Positions 1 through 10,301 of a DNA stretch of 64,000 bases are shown here, in pieces. How positions within the stretch are numbered: the stretch's first letter is position 1; each line of letters starts with the position of its first letter. Below the pieces are notes generated by a model. It saw only the letters and a list, made by a program, of their open reading frames with translations. It ran no database searches and had not been told where the DNA came from. Both the position numbers and the translations under genes were made by a program. The stretch spans positions 17,551,660 through 17,615,659 of the forward strand of contig NC_134999.1 in assembly GCF_051020985.1 (NCBI RefSeq), written 5' to 3'. This DNA comes from Nomia melanderi (taxonomy: Eukaryota > Arthropoda > Insecta > Hymenoptera > Halictidae).

Positions 1-35
1 ACGATGTGCATGGCACGTCTTTTCAGCGCAAGCGG

Positions 36-248
36 TTAACACTGAAACTACCGAGCTCAATTGACTTTTGAAAATTTTGCTATAGAAACTCCAAGAGCGC
101 ATCTGTTCAGACTTTGATTTGCAATTCAATTTGCGTAGTGCTCAGTGAATTTCTTTAATAATTTCTCAGGGAAACATTTGTTACCTAGTAATTGCGAAAT
201 GAAAACATCAAGCATGTCATTTGACCTGTCTGGTAGTTTTAGTGTTCA
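36..248 (+). mobile_element. Family B TTAA element, copy a
   Basis: Starts TTAACACTGAAACTACCG and ends CTGGTAGTTTTAGTGTT followed by TTCA, a decayed TTAA. The termini are inverted repeats and no coding capacity is seen. Same family as 60022-60231, with which it also shares flanking AATAGATAATCAATT, so a larger unit was copied. Confidence 0.75.
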
Positions 249-359
249 ATAGATAATCAATTCGAATTAAATTTTTATGTAGAAATGGGTGCATTGCAAT
301 GTGAACTGATAATGTGGTGAATGATAATGTGATAATGTGGTAAGAGTGATTGATTATAT

Positions 360-1015
360 ATTTCATAATTTGAACACTTCGGGACCGGATCAAGTGGAAC
401 GGGTTCGATATGTGGTAGGCACTTGAAAAAGCTTCCCTGATAGTCGAATGAATGGGGATGATCGATATGTTCGTGGGGGTGTAGAAGATGTCTACATTCT
501 AGGCAGTCGAGTATTGCGCGAGAGATGTGTGTGTATTAGGAGCAACCAAGTGGAAGATGTCTACGTTCCGTCGGGCAAGAAAAAGAGATTTCTGTGTACG
601 CGGATAAGTAGAACCTGGTTCAAATGGGGGAGTAGAAAATGCTTGAATATGGGCATGGAAGTGTGAGGAGATAAGTATCGGAGATAGGAGTTATCTCAGG
701 TCTGGGGGTAAGCAAGTAGAAATAGTTCAGATTTGAAGGAACAAGTAGAACGCTTTAGGTATATACACAAGTCAATAATGCTAGCTTATAAGTTGAACCT
801 TAGACCAGCAGGCAGGCAAGTGGAAATAATTGAAATGTAATTGAATAAGAAGGAAATTCCTGAGTTGTGACAGGTCAGTAGATTATGCCCGTATTGAATC
901 AGACCAGTTGTAGATATCAAAAGAATGTATAACAGAGACAAGTAAACCCTAGCTAAATTTGAAGGAATAAGTAGAACAACTCAAGCATTAGCCAGGCATG
1001 TACTTAATCCCCTTG
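360..1015 (+). repeat. Degenerate CAAGTAGAA-type minisatellite, no gene seen
   Basis: Short words such as CAAGTAGAA, CAAGTGGAA, GATGTCTACGTTC and GGCAGGCAAGT recur irregularly. A 72-codon open frame at 448-666 is made of these words and resembles no protein I know. A related region is at 36565-36930. Confidence 0.45.
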
Positions 1016-1082
1016 TACCTAACACCATTAATACTAGAACTAAGCACTTAAACCGTTTTCAATTAGTTTATACTTCAGTTTA

Positions 1083-1665
1083 GGTATTACTAAATTATTT
1101 AATCATTTCTTCAAGAAGCATCTGTACGTTTGTCATTTTAAAAAAAGAAAGTAGGAATTGGTGATTTTGACCCACCTGGTAATTCTACTATTAATTAATC
1201 AAGTAGTACAGCTCAGTATAATATGAAACATGCTCTCTAACTCTTTGAATTAATAACTTACACCCCACTCAATAAGTAGAATACTTCGTCCCCGATTAGA
1301 CAAGTGTCATTTTTAAAGAAGAAATTAGGAATTGGTCATTTCAACCCACTTGGTAGTTCTACTGTTAATCAGTCAAGTAGTACAGCTCAATATAATCTCA
1401 AGCAACCTCTCTAACTCTTTGAATTAATAACTTACACCCCACTCAACAAGTAAAATATTTCGTCCCCGATTAGACAAGTGTCATTTTTAAAGAAGAAATT
1501 AGGAATTGGTCATTTCAACCCACTTGGTAGTTCTACTGTTAATCAGTCAAGTAGTACAGCTCAATATAATCTCAAGCAACCTCTCTAACTCTTTGAATTA
1601 ATAACTTACACCTCACTCAACAAGTAGAATACTTCATCCCTGATCAGACAAGTGACCTAACGAAG
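1083..1665 (+). repeat. 174-bp tandem repeat, about 3.3 copies
   Basis: CTTACACCCCACTCAA anchors at 1257, 1431 and 1605 (the last as CACCTCACTC) are exactly 174 bp apart. A more diverged partial unit lies upstream from about 1083. Each unit contains CACTTGGTAGTTCTACTGTTAA, which resembles the right end of family B elements, so the tandem probably grew from such an element. Confidence 0.85.
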
Positions 1666-2313
1666 CGTCATCTGTCGGAACGGCAGCTAATTCATTGGGA
1701 ATACCTAACGGCGCCATGTTGTTCGGTTGATGTCGATCATTTTTAACATTCGTTAGCCGGTTCCCATTCAGCGGAACCGTTTCCTATCAGCGGGAATGAA
1801 TCACGCGGGCCCGTGGGGCTTTTGTCCGCGAGCCCTGTCGCCTGACGCGTTTCCTGGAACCAGCCGCCGGAAACGAGGGCCGGCGACGTTTTATTGCGTC
1901 GACGAGATTTTTCGCAGCTCCGACTCTCCCCCACCCCCCTACCGCCCATCCTCTCGCTTTCTCCGTGTCAATAATTCACCGACCACTTTATCAAAACCTC
2001 GTCGAAATCGGCCGCGATAAACCGCCGCCGAGTTTCGGTCGCGTCGATCAGCTCTCAGGGGTCGAGTCGCAGGGGGTGTAACAAACACGAGGCGTGGAAG
2101 GGGCGACGCGGACCTTCGTTCGCTGCCAGCTAGCACGCTAGCATCGATTTAATTCATTAACCTCCTCGTGGGAACCGCGAGCACTGTTTCGGCCTCGGCA
2201 CGCTCGGAAAAAGGGGTGGAAAACGTTCGCCGGCGCAGCGACTTGTGGCAGATCCTAGTTGCTAATCGTGCTTGCTTTATCGATCATCGAGACGCGACGG
2301 GGAGGTGTAATGC
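1666..2313. other. GC-richer low-copy stretch, no gene recognised
   Basis: CpG-rich DNA (for example GCGGGCCCGTGGGG near 1806). Open frames of 65-74 codons occur on both strands and overlap each other. None has a recognisable domain or clear exon structure. No repeat copy elsewhere in the window. Confidence 0.4.
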
Positions 2314-2948
2314 TTAACCCTTAGAACTCCAGGTTGTTTTGTAATCTATCAGCAACTGCAACTAATTTTTATAGTATTGTATGGTATGTGAGAGATTAAG
2401 GCGTGAATGAAAAATGTTTATAACCAAGCGATAGGAGTGTAGGGCATGCGAGAGATTAGGGTGCAAATGAAAAGTGTTTATGACTGAGCGATAAAGATCG
2501 AGTGACTGAGAAGAATGTTTAGGACCGAGTGACAGAGCTCGAGAGATTGAGGTATGAATGAAGAGTGTTTTGGGGATCGAATGTTTAAAGACTGTGTGAG
2601 TGAGAGGGTGAGTGCAAGAGAAGATTAATTGGGAATGAAATAAGATGCGTGAAGGCAGCGAGAGAGGGCAGTCGGGGACAAGGGTTGGAGGAGTCAAGAA
2701 GTATTAAAAGTGTATTAAAATCGAGAGAGTATTGCTTATTACACTTTTCCTACACAGTACACACATTGAAAATCCTACAGTATTCCTGGCGAAAATGAGA
2801 AATGCTCTAACATTTCTTGTCTTGTATTTTCCTTCTTAGTACAGATTGGATGTGTGGAAAATCTAATAATTTTAGAGTAGTTTCTTTAAGATTCATTAAA
2901 ATATTTAATATTGATGCAATATTGGAGCATACAGAGTTCAAAGGGTTA
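2314..2948 (+). mobile_element. Family P3 TTAA element, copy b, split by repeat R4
   Basis: Starts TTAACCCTTAGAACTCC (TTAA 2314-2317) and ends AGTTCAAAGGGTTAA (TTAA 2945-2948). Its two halves match the intact 63323-63560 copy (GCAACTGCAACTAATTTTTA on the left, GGATGTGTGGAAAATCTAA on the right). A 400-bp insertion, R4, separates them and is flanked by AGTATT at 2373-2378 and 2779-2784. Confidence 0.8.
2379..2778 (+). mobile_element. Repeat R4, clean copy, inside a P3 element
   Basis: Begins GTATGGTATGTGAGAG and ends GAAAATCCTAC, with a 6-bp AGTATT direct repeat at each side. The first 200 bp hold a degenerate tandem of about 60 bp (GAGAGATTAAGGCGTGAATG...). A second copy at 55483-56468 is interrupted by TTAA elements. 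TTAA sites at 2396-2399, 2704-2707 and 2715-2718 here are the empty versions of those insertion sites. The 111-codon minus-strand frame over it is low-complexity and unlikely to be a protein. Confidence 0.75.
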
Positions 2949-3038
2949 ACCTTTCGTCATACTGTTACGAGGGAGACTTATGATGAAGATTTACAAATTA
3001 ACACCTTCACTGTCACGGAAAACAGCGGTGTAATAAAG

Positions 3039-3310
3039 ATAAATAGGAATTATTAATTATTTTACTAGTTATATACGTCATTGAATACTTTTATTTGACG
3101 TCAGTTGGCTTATGAATTACAATTGTTTCCAAGTCATCTCGAAGCTCCACGAGTGACCACCGTGGCAGTCGACGTGTTAATTTAATAGAAGTCAATGTTG
3201 CTCATTCCCTACGGATCAAAGGGAAACAATTATCTTATTATTAATTTATTACCTTCAAATGAAATTTCTACTTGAAGTAGAGTAGATTTTGTTGCATTTC
3301 TTCCAAATTG
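3039..3310 (+). repeat. Dispersed repeat, copy 1
   Basis: Matches 44814-45101 in the same orientation. Shared stretches include AAATAGGAATTATTAATTAT, GACGTCAGTTG, TTATGAATTACAATTGTT and CGGATCAAAG. It contains GGCAGTCGACGTGTTAA, which looks like a family H terminus. Confidence 0.8.
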
Positions 3311-3960
3311 TCAATAGTAGAATGTTACATGAGTTTGGCGAAAGTAAATATGGCACGGGGTTAACAGTGTACCAGAGTTGGTTACATTTCGATGTAACAA
3401 CGTTATCAATAAATTCATTTCAAAGATACCTCATTACGGAATAATTAATAGAACACAGTTTAACGAAAGAATTCCGAGGAATTGATTAAATGGATATTAA
3501 TTCGCGTTGCTGACAGTGTTTACCCTATTTCGTCCGACATATTTATCAACGATGTAAACACGTGTAATTGGTAGTCCAGTAATGACATATTATTTGCGAT
3601 ACTCAATCATCGCGTAATTGATATCCACGCAAAAGCGCGATCTAATATCCACGCGATCCACATTAGTAATCTAACCGGCGATAATCCGAAACGCGTCGAA
3701 TATTAGTGAATAGGGGTCCACTAAATCGTGTCGTGACGTTTAAACGTCACCCATTCAAACGTCCCCGGCAACTTACGGTACTCAACAGGCGCCAATAATT
3801 ATCCCGCAGAACATTCAAAACCGAATTGCTCAAACATCTCGTCAAGGCATCCCATAAAACACCAACCTACAATTCATACATCCCCAATCCATCGATGTCC
3901 ATAAAAGAATTTATCACCGAAATCCAATCCCTCAGCACTACTCCACAACAACGCATACTT
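3311..3960. other. AT-rich stretch, no gene recognised
   Basis: No repeat copy or credible open frame. It holds one notable 18-bp palindrome at 3733-3750. Confidence 0.4.
3733..3750. other. 18-bp perfect palindrome with two TGACGT cores
   Basis: GTGACGTTTAAACGTCAC is its own reverse complement and contains TGACG on each arm, the half-site of CREB/ATF-type bZIP proteins. Regulatory function is only a possibility. Confidence 0.6.
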
Positions 3961-5076
3961 CAAACTTAAAAAAAAGAAACACAACGAACGCTGCATCGTA
4001 AAGTAAACGCAGCTGCTTTAATACCAGCGTTCTCCTCGGAAGAAATGAAAAATTTTCCGGGCAGGGCGTGTCGCGTTGTCCGCAGAACACGGCTGGTTAC
4101 CGCGTAACAATGATAACGGTAATAAACGTTTCCCGGAGAGAAACCGGGAAAAGAGAGAGCGAGAGAGCGAGCGAGAGCGAGTAGGGGTATCAGCGTGCGA
4201 GTTTTCGTGCAGCATCTGCGCGTCGGAATAGGAGATAAATTCGCGGGATCGATAACGAAACTCCTCCGTGCCGCGGAAGGAAGCCGGAATTTGGGACGCG
4301 GAATATCAGAATCCGATGCTCCGCCGGTGTACAATGGCGCGGAGGCGCGTCGCGCCGAACCGATGAGCCGAACACACCGGGAATATCGATATAGGCACGG
4401 AAAGTTGCGTTCAACTGTCGGAATTTGCCCGTTGACAAGAAGCTTTCGATATGGCGCTTAATGGCGCCCGGCGTCGCGACTCGCGCAAACCGGCCGGCGC
4501 GGCGGCGCAACTTTCGGGGACGTACTGTTGTTACGCTCGAAAGTTTCGCCGGAGTTTGTCAGTATCGGGGTTCAATGAGCCGTATCACCTAATTGCGCCG
4601 CGCAACGATCGGATTCTACGCGCCCATAATGCAGCCGGCCGCAATCGGCATCCTTCCCTGCCGGCGGTCAGCTTTTTCGTCGGGATCTCTCCTACGTCTG
4701 ATTAATCATGGACGTTACTACTGGTACCTATCGCCCGGGATTTTTGCTGCCACGAGCACGGGTCTTTTCACGCGAATTGAACGGCGGATATTAGGTTGGT
4801 AACAGCTCGGGGTGTAGGTACAATTCGAGTTGCATTTTGCTAAGTCGAATTAGCAGAGCCATTTTAGTTGTGACGCGTTCGTTTTATAATTGAGTGAAAG
4901 GGGTTTAACACTTAACGCTCGACGATACGTGTGATTCTGTTATGCAACTGAAATCATGAAGGAAATTGTAATCAATTTTGAATTCAATCTATAGTGGTAG
5001 ATACATTGTTATCGTGTCTTGTATGCGTTTATCATTGAGCTGTACTACTGGCTCTGAAATTTTCGTTTAAGATGGT
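3961..5076. other. GC-richer low-copy stretch, no gene recognised
   Basis: CpG-rich from 3961 to about 4800, including a purine-rich GAGAGAGCGAGAGAGCGAG run near 4155. Overlapping frames of 65-122 codons exist on both strands, none resembling a protein. 4800-5076 is AT-rich without visible structure. Confidence 0.4.
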
Positions 5077-5455
5077 TTAATGCTTTGCGGACGAAGATTC
5101 TTTGAAATATACAAAACTTTCAGCAGACGAAGCTAAATTATATACCAATTGCTTAAATAATAGGATTCTCTGAAGTATCGGAAACCTTTCGCAGAGGAAG
5201 CTGAATTGTATATCAAATTCCTAAATATTGAAAGAAGATCACTGATCTCTTGTTATTTGAACGAATCAATTGTTCGTAAAACTTCGTATTTTAAATATGA
5301 AAGCTTAGTCGCCAAAATGACTTTAATAATAAAAGAACCAGAAAGTACGTGCTGATCTCTTGCTGTTTGAATAATTAAATCATTCGTTGGAGACTTAGTC
5401 TTCGAAACATCATTTCGTCTCGCCGAAATGTCGACATTCGTCTGCAAAGGGTTAA
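5077..5455 (-). mobile_element. Family P1 TTAA element, copy a
   Basis: TTAA 5077-5080, then TGCTTTGCGGACGAAG; the right end is ATTCGTCTGCAAAGGG, then TTAA 5452-5455. The termini are inverted repeats. At 371 bp internally it is longer than copies c and d because a piece of about 70 bp (ATTCTTTGAAATATAC... and ATTCTCTGAAGTATCG...) is tandemly duplicated at the left. Orientation is opposite to copies at 51334 and 56200. Confidence 0.85.
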
Positions 5456-5685
5456 CACTTTGACTACTACGTCGAATTCGGGTGACAGCGTCTTGTATGG
5501 CAAAATGAAAATGAATTTTCTCGGTGGCGTATCGAATGAACCGATTGCTGTTAGATGTAATAAATATAGAAATGACTTTAGTATAATTGTTATGAAGGGT
5601 CTTGACGTTTTGCTGTCTGTTGTATTGAGAAAATTGTTCCGCTTGCATGAGAGTTTTAGTGTTTATTTGGCAGTCAACGTGTTAA
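5452..5685 (+). mobile_element. Family H TTAA element, copy 1
   Basis: Begins TTAACACTTTGACTACTAC and ends TTTGGCAGTCAACGTGTTAA. The ends are imperfect inverted repeats (AACACKTTGACTGC). It shares its left TTAA with the right end of the P1 element next door, so one probably inserted at the edge of the other. Copy 2 is at 38751-38945. Confidence 0.8.
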
Positions 5686-6265
5686 CGAAAGTTTGAGAGG
5701 TTCCGGGAAGCTTTTAATTTCTGGGGAATGCGAGTATGGTTTGTAGAGTTTGGGTTTGTTTGAAGTTGTAGAATGTGTATCGAATAGAGAGAACGTCATT
5801 GAAATTACAGAGTTTTTGTAGTGGTTTCTGCGGTGAAGTGGAAAGGAATGATGGAACTTCGGGGATTATAAGTTTTTCGAGTTGTAGGTTCAAGTGAATC
5901 TTAATAGAAATGATAAAGAGATTCAAGTGAGTAGTGAGAAAGATTCATTGGATGATCTGAGTTCTCTTGAATAGATAGCAGTAACTATTCAATATAATAT
6001 AGAATAGGTTTTCCAAGTTGTAGGTTCAAGTGTATCACGAATCTCGATAGAAACGATAAAGAGATTGAAATGAGTAATGGGAAAGATTCATTGGATGACC
6101 TGAATTCTCTTGAACAGACAGCAATAATTTTTTCAATATAATATACAATAGATTTTTCGAGTTGTAGGTTCAAGTGAACCTTAATAGAAATGATAAAGAA
6201 ATTCAAATGAGTAATGGAAAAGATTCATTGGAAAATAATCTGAATTCCCTTGAACAGGTGGCAAT
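5686..6265 (+). repeat. Duplicated segment with a 135-142-bp tandem, copy 1
   Basis: Continues the 5077-6265 segment that matches 38441-39440. From about 5873 a unit beginning TTTTTCGAGTTGTAGGTTCAAG and holding AAAGATTCATTGGATGA and CTCTTGAACAGA repeats three times (near 5873, 6007 and 6150). Confidence 0.8.
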
Positions 6266-6950
6266 AACTTAATAATTATTCAATGTAAGTTGCGGGAGGG
6301 GAGGATTAATATTGTTCTACATTTCGCGGGTTCATCGTACTCCATTTACCCCCTTCACTGTCTGTTACACCGTTCGTCCTTCCCTCGTTTCCGTTTCCCG
6401 CGACTAAAGGTGCTCAACGGATTCATTAATGATTCACCGGAGATCTCGGTTATTAAAATTAGCGAGAGCTGGTTCGAATCTCATCGTGGTAACCCCTTGG
6501 CCCCCTTTTTTCTCACGGGTTCCCCGTACCTTCTCCTTCTCCCTTCGTGCTCCAGTTTCGTTCTTTGACCCTCTTCGACGATGTAAACCGACTCCGCGTG
6601 TCCTATACGAGAGTCACTTCCATTTGCGATTCGGGGACTTAGAAAGTTCGCGCGAGGAAGCTCCTCTTCGTCATTGGTCGGTGACAACGTGACTTACCAC
6701 TTACTGTACCATTTATGGTGCACGCGGGAACATTTGTTATCAGGTATAAGGAAGTAATATCAAAATATATGGAAAATCAGGGAATGTGTCAATATAACGA
6801 AATATATTATTTAAAAGATCAGTGCATTTTATAAGCAAGATACAACCGAAATTTCCGGTGGCACGGAATGTATTAATAATTGCAAGAGGAAAAAATCAGG
6901 AATGAATGAGTCAATTTAACTGATATTAAATTTTATAAGCGTTATTTAGT
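6266..6950. other. Low-copy stretch, no gene recognised
   Basis: 6290-6700 is GC-richer and pyrimidine-rich with overlapping chance frames; 6700-6950 is AT-rich. GGTTCGAATC at 6472 resembles a tRNA T loop, but no cloverleaf stems surround it. Confidence 0.4.
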
Positions 6951-7354
6951 AAATGGACCGTTTATTTTGAAAGTGGTATAAGTCCATTTAAAAAAAAAAA
7001 TGAGACTAATACAATACACCTATTTTATTTCTTGTTATTATTTATAAACAAAATTGGATTAATACAAAATATATTTTAAGTGATATGTAATTTTTCATAA
7101 TTTAAGTTAAATAATTTTTAAAATTGACTGATTATGAAAATGGTGTAACTCCATTTGAACCCTGTGAATATATATTACTTTAGTTAAATTCTAAAGGAAA
7201 TTCATATAATCAAATTACATTCTGATAAATTGGTAGAAATATTGCAAGACTTGACATAATCAATCTATATTTTTTAATAGACACATGCGCTAACCTTCAA
7301 TTTTCTCGAAACAACAGAAAATGGACTTGCACCACTTTCATAAACGGTCCAAAT
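6951..7354. mobile_element. 396-bp inverted-repeat element flanked by AAAT
   Basis: The body is 6955-7350. The left end reads GGACCGTTTATTTTGAAAG then TGGTATAAGTCCATTT; the right end is its inverse (GGACCGTTTATGAAAGTGG then TGCAAGTCCATTT), about 32-35 bp of terminal repeat. AAAT at 6951-6954 and 7351-7354 is a plausible 4-bp target duplication. A third, internal version of the terminal repeat lies at 7130-7161. It is non-coding and not one of the TTAA families. Confidence 0.8.
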
Positions 7355-7547
7355 GTTTGGGTCGACTTTTCATAACGCAGTTATGTAAATATACATCACA
7401 ATTGTCTACTCTTAAACCTCTAATTTCTATGATCTAAACGAACGGATAACGATTTCTCTAAGAACAATAGAACAAACTGTACAGTGAATGCCAGTCTGTG
7501 GAAAAGGTATTAATACCCTTCCCGCCGATAGTGTGTTAACTGGTTAA

Positions 7548-7621
7548 ATATCATATTTTATAGTTTCACTGCGTCGAATCAAGTGGTGACTGAGAGTCAC
7601 CTCCCGAGTGCGAAGGGTTAA
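7548..7621 (-). mobile_element. Family P2 TTAA element, truncated copy c
   Basis: The end CCCGAGTGCGAAGGGTTAA (TTAA 7618-7621) and inner AATCAAGTGGTGACTGAGAG are the inverse of the start of the 55500-55741 element. The other end is not found. Confidence 0.6.
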
Positions 7622-8135
7622 AAATATTTTCTCGCGAACATTGGCGTGTACCACGCGCGGTACACGTGGCACGGAACGCGTTAAAAAACTGTCTGGAGCT
7701 ATGGAGTTCAGCCGCCGGAAGCGCGGACACGTTTCCGGGCTCGGCCAGTGAAAGGAGGTTCGTCCGGCAAGGGTTGACACGCTCGCGGCGCTCTTTATCG
7801 CGGCGGCCGGCTATCTGCGTGTCAAGGGCGGCCCGGGAAAGAAAAAGTTCGATTACGCGGACAATGTTGGTGTCATTCGAACCGGTCGAGATAAGAGGGC
7901 CGGCCCCGTACAACGCGTGTTGTCCGTGCGCGGGGGTGGACCCAGCCCCGAGGGGCGCGACACGGCCCGCCATTGTGCGAGCCAACGGCCGAGCCAGGTT
8001 TTGTGTCCTCGAATTCTTGGGTTAGGGGACACGTGGTCTGGCGACGCGTGAATGGGGTTCAGGGGTGGATAATTTGACGCCGGGATAAGGGATAATGCGA
8101 AATTGCGATCGAATTTATGGCTAGTGGATGTAGAA
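7622..8135. other. GC-richer low-copy stretch, no gene recognised
   Basis: CpG-rich with overlapping frames of 119-139 codons on both strands, none recognisable. GTGTACC and GGTACAC around ACGCGC (near 7645) form a small hairpin beside a CGCGTTAA terminus-like word. Confidence 0.35.
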
Positions 8136-8139
8136 TTTC

Positions 8140-8205
8140 TTAACGTTCAACCTGCCGCACCTTTTTCGAAGTCTCTTTGTTCGGAGGAGGAGAGAATGAT
8201 TTTTA
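8140..8205 (+). mobile_element. Family F TTAA element, left-end fragment
   Basis: TTAACGTTCAACCTGCCGCAC followed by CGAAGTCTCTTTGTTCGGAGG matches the left end of the 8432-8971 element 300 bp downstream. The right end is absent. Confidence 0.6.
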
Positions 8206-8431
8206 AGTGCGGATGCCGAGAGATTTGGAAGAGAGTTGCGTTGACCTGAGAAGAGAGAAGACCTGTAACTGCGAGCTGTATCACCTCTATTTATTTGTAT
8301 TTTATTCAATTATCTATTCCTATGTTTTGCTTTAAATAAAGAATTCATCGCTGGAGGAATCAGTATCATGTCAAGCTTTACGATGACGTGTATATTCGTG
8401 AAACACAGTTAACTGGTTAAATAAAACATAT

Positions 8432-8971
8432 TTAACACGTTTAACCCGGCGCATTTTTTCAAAGTCTCTTTGTTCGGAGGATACAGAATGATAAGTTATT
8501 TATTCATCTGGCAACGCTTGTTTACGTCAGTACTTTCCACGTTAGCAGTAACAATCAGAGTCCGAGTAGTTATGTGAGTTCATAAAAATACTGTTGAGCT
8601 GGGTGGGTGCAGGGCTACTCGTCCGCGACATAATTATGTGCAGAACGTTCTTTTTACAGTTCTATTTACAATTATATACAAATGTTGTACAATGTAGTAT
8701 TTGGTTCGATACGTCCTTTCTTGTTCACGTTCGCTCGAAGACTACTTGCTTGTCTTCGTTTACTCTGATCAACTCATTAGCGACCAGTTTATTTCAACCG
8801 CCTTCAGATCCTGCGTGCTGGAGGGACGAGTTTGATACATCGCAATTTCGTCAGTTTGATGTATCGCAACAATACTATGGTGAAGGTAAAAATGCAGCAA
8901 AGAAGTAGCATGTAGAAAAATGTTTTATTTGTGTGGACCATCGGTGGTCCACGCCGGGTTGAACGTGTTAA
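8432..8971 (+). mobile_element. Family F TTAA element, 532-bp body
   Basis: The left end is TTAACACGTTTAACCCGGCG (TTAA 8432-8435). The right end is CGCCGGGTTGAACGTGTTAA (TTAA 8968-8971), an inverted repeat of about 16 bp. Just inside the right end, GTGGACCATCGGTGGTCCAC is an 8-bp-arm hairpin. A 104-codon open frame (8594-8908) inside has no domain I recognise; it could be a chance frame or a remnant of a larger parent. TTAA ends suggest mobilisation by a piggyBac-type transposase, which is not encoded here. Confidence 0.8.
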
Positions 8972-9500
8972 AATTGTTGCTGTGTTGAGGAATCTTTGGG
9001 TATTCGGTTGTCGGTTGAACTCTGTAATTGAAACACTGAAATAGTAGAATTATAAGTGTAATGGTAATTCAATGTAGAAGAAATGGAATGGTAGGAATAT
9101 AATGAGAATTATAGCACTTGGCAATTCAAATATAATCAAACGTCTAGTGAAATAAGTTCTTAGAGAATTCGAGAGAATTAACAATTAATTAAAATGACAG
9201 AAACATAGTGGAAGTTGTTAGAATGCTTAGCAATTGACACGTAATGTTTAGTGAAATAAGTACTCAAAAACTCGAGGGAATTAACAATTAACACGAAATG
9301 AAGGAAAGGTAAGGAAGCTTGCTACAATGCTTGGTAATTGAGGTACAATCAAACGTCTAGTGGAACTAGTACTTAGAGAATTTGAGAGAATTAACAATTA
9401 ATTGAAATGACAGAAACATAACGAACATTGCTACAATGCTTAGCAATCGAGATATAATAAAACGTCCAGTAAAACCAATACACACGACAACCCAGGGGAA
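8972..9500 (+). repeat. Imperfect 105-110-bp tandem repeat
   Basis: GAGAGAATTAACAATTAA-like anchors at about 9174, 9278 and 9388, with ACGTCTAGTGAAATAAGT and TGCTACAATGCTTAGCAAT in each unit. About 3.5 diverged copies; the first 90 bp of the span are single-copy. Confidence 0.7.
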
Positions 9501-10301
9501 TCAGCAATTCCCCAGCTCCCCGTCGTTCTCAACAAAACGTGAAACCGAAGAAATTCCAAGGTGTATCGACAGCCAGTGTTACTTTCTTACATCCGCAGCA
9601 CGGAGAAGAAAGGAATATTTACGGTGCAGCTCGTCGGAACGATTATTCCCGATGCGGCGATCCATTTCCGCGTGGCGAGAGCCGCTAAGCGCGCGGAAGA
9701 GAAATTAAATTTCCGAAGGGAAAGACGGAGTTAGGATTAATTGTCGCCCCGAAAGAACGACGCGGCGCGCTCACCCCTTTTTGCGCTCGATCGCCGCCTG
9801 TCATTTGCAACGAGCGTCGAAGAAAGTCTCGGCCCGGGGGCGAAGGGTAGAACGGGACCCCGAAGGAACCGGCGACGGCTGAAAGGGGTTTGCATAAATT
9901 CATTTCTACGGAATCCTTTCGTGGTACACGCTGATTCGCCGATTATACGGGAGGATTTCGGGAAGGGGAGGATTATGATCGATGAAAGGGAGGCTGTGCG
10001 AAACGGGCGACGGTATGCATAAATTCGACGGAATCGGCGTGAGCGGGTGATTCCGCTTGTTTGACGGAAACGTGTGCAATAAGTAATTAGATATATGGAA
10101 ACGTGTGCGGGAGTAATGCGGACGAGTTTTCGGCTGTTTGAGGTCCGCCGGCGAGCTCGCCGTAATATTTAAGTTAAACATTATCGAGCGCACGTTGACG
10201 GGACTTTTTGCGGGAACGATTTGGCGAACTGCTGATTGGATTCGGGCAAGAGCCGTTCGTATAGCGGAGAATGTGTACCTTGTGTTATACAAGATATATA
10301 C
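9501..10301. other. GC-richer low-copy stretch up to the satellite edge
   Basis: CpG-rich DNA with overlapping chance frames. GCATAAATTC recurs at 9891 and 10017. The last 20 bp before the array are AT-rich (AAGATATATA). Confidence 0.4.

Noticed and set aside
6472..6481. tRNA T-loop (GGTTCGAATC)
   Set aside because: The flanking bases do not form a T stem, and no acceptor or anticodon arm is present upstream. The same holds for GGTTCGAACC near 49276.
8594..8908. Transposase remnant in the family F element
   Set aside because: The 104-codon frame shows no catalytic motif or cysteine-rich tail that I can recognise, so I describe it only as a frame.
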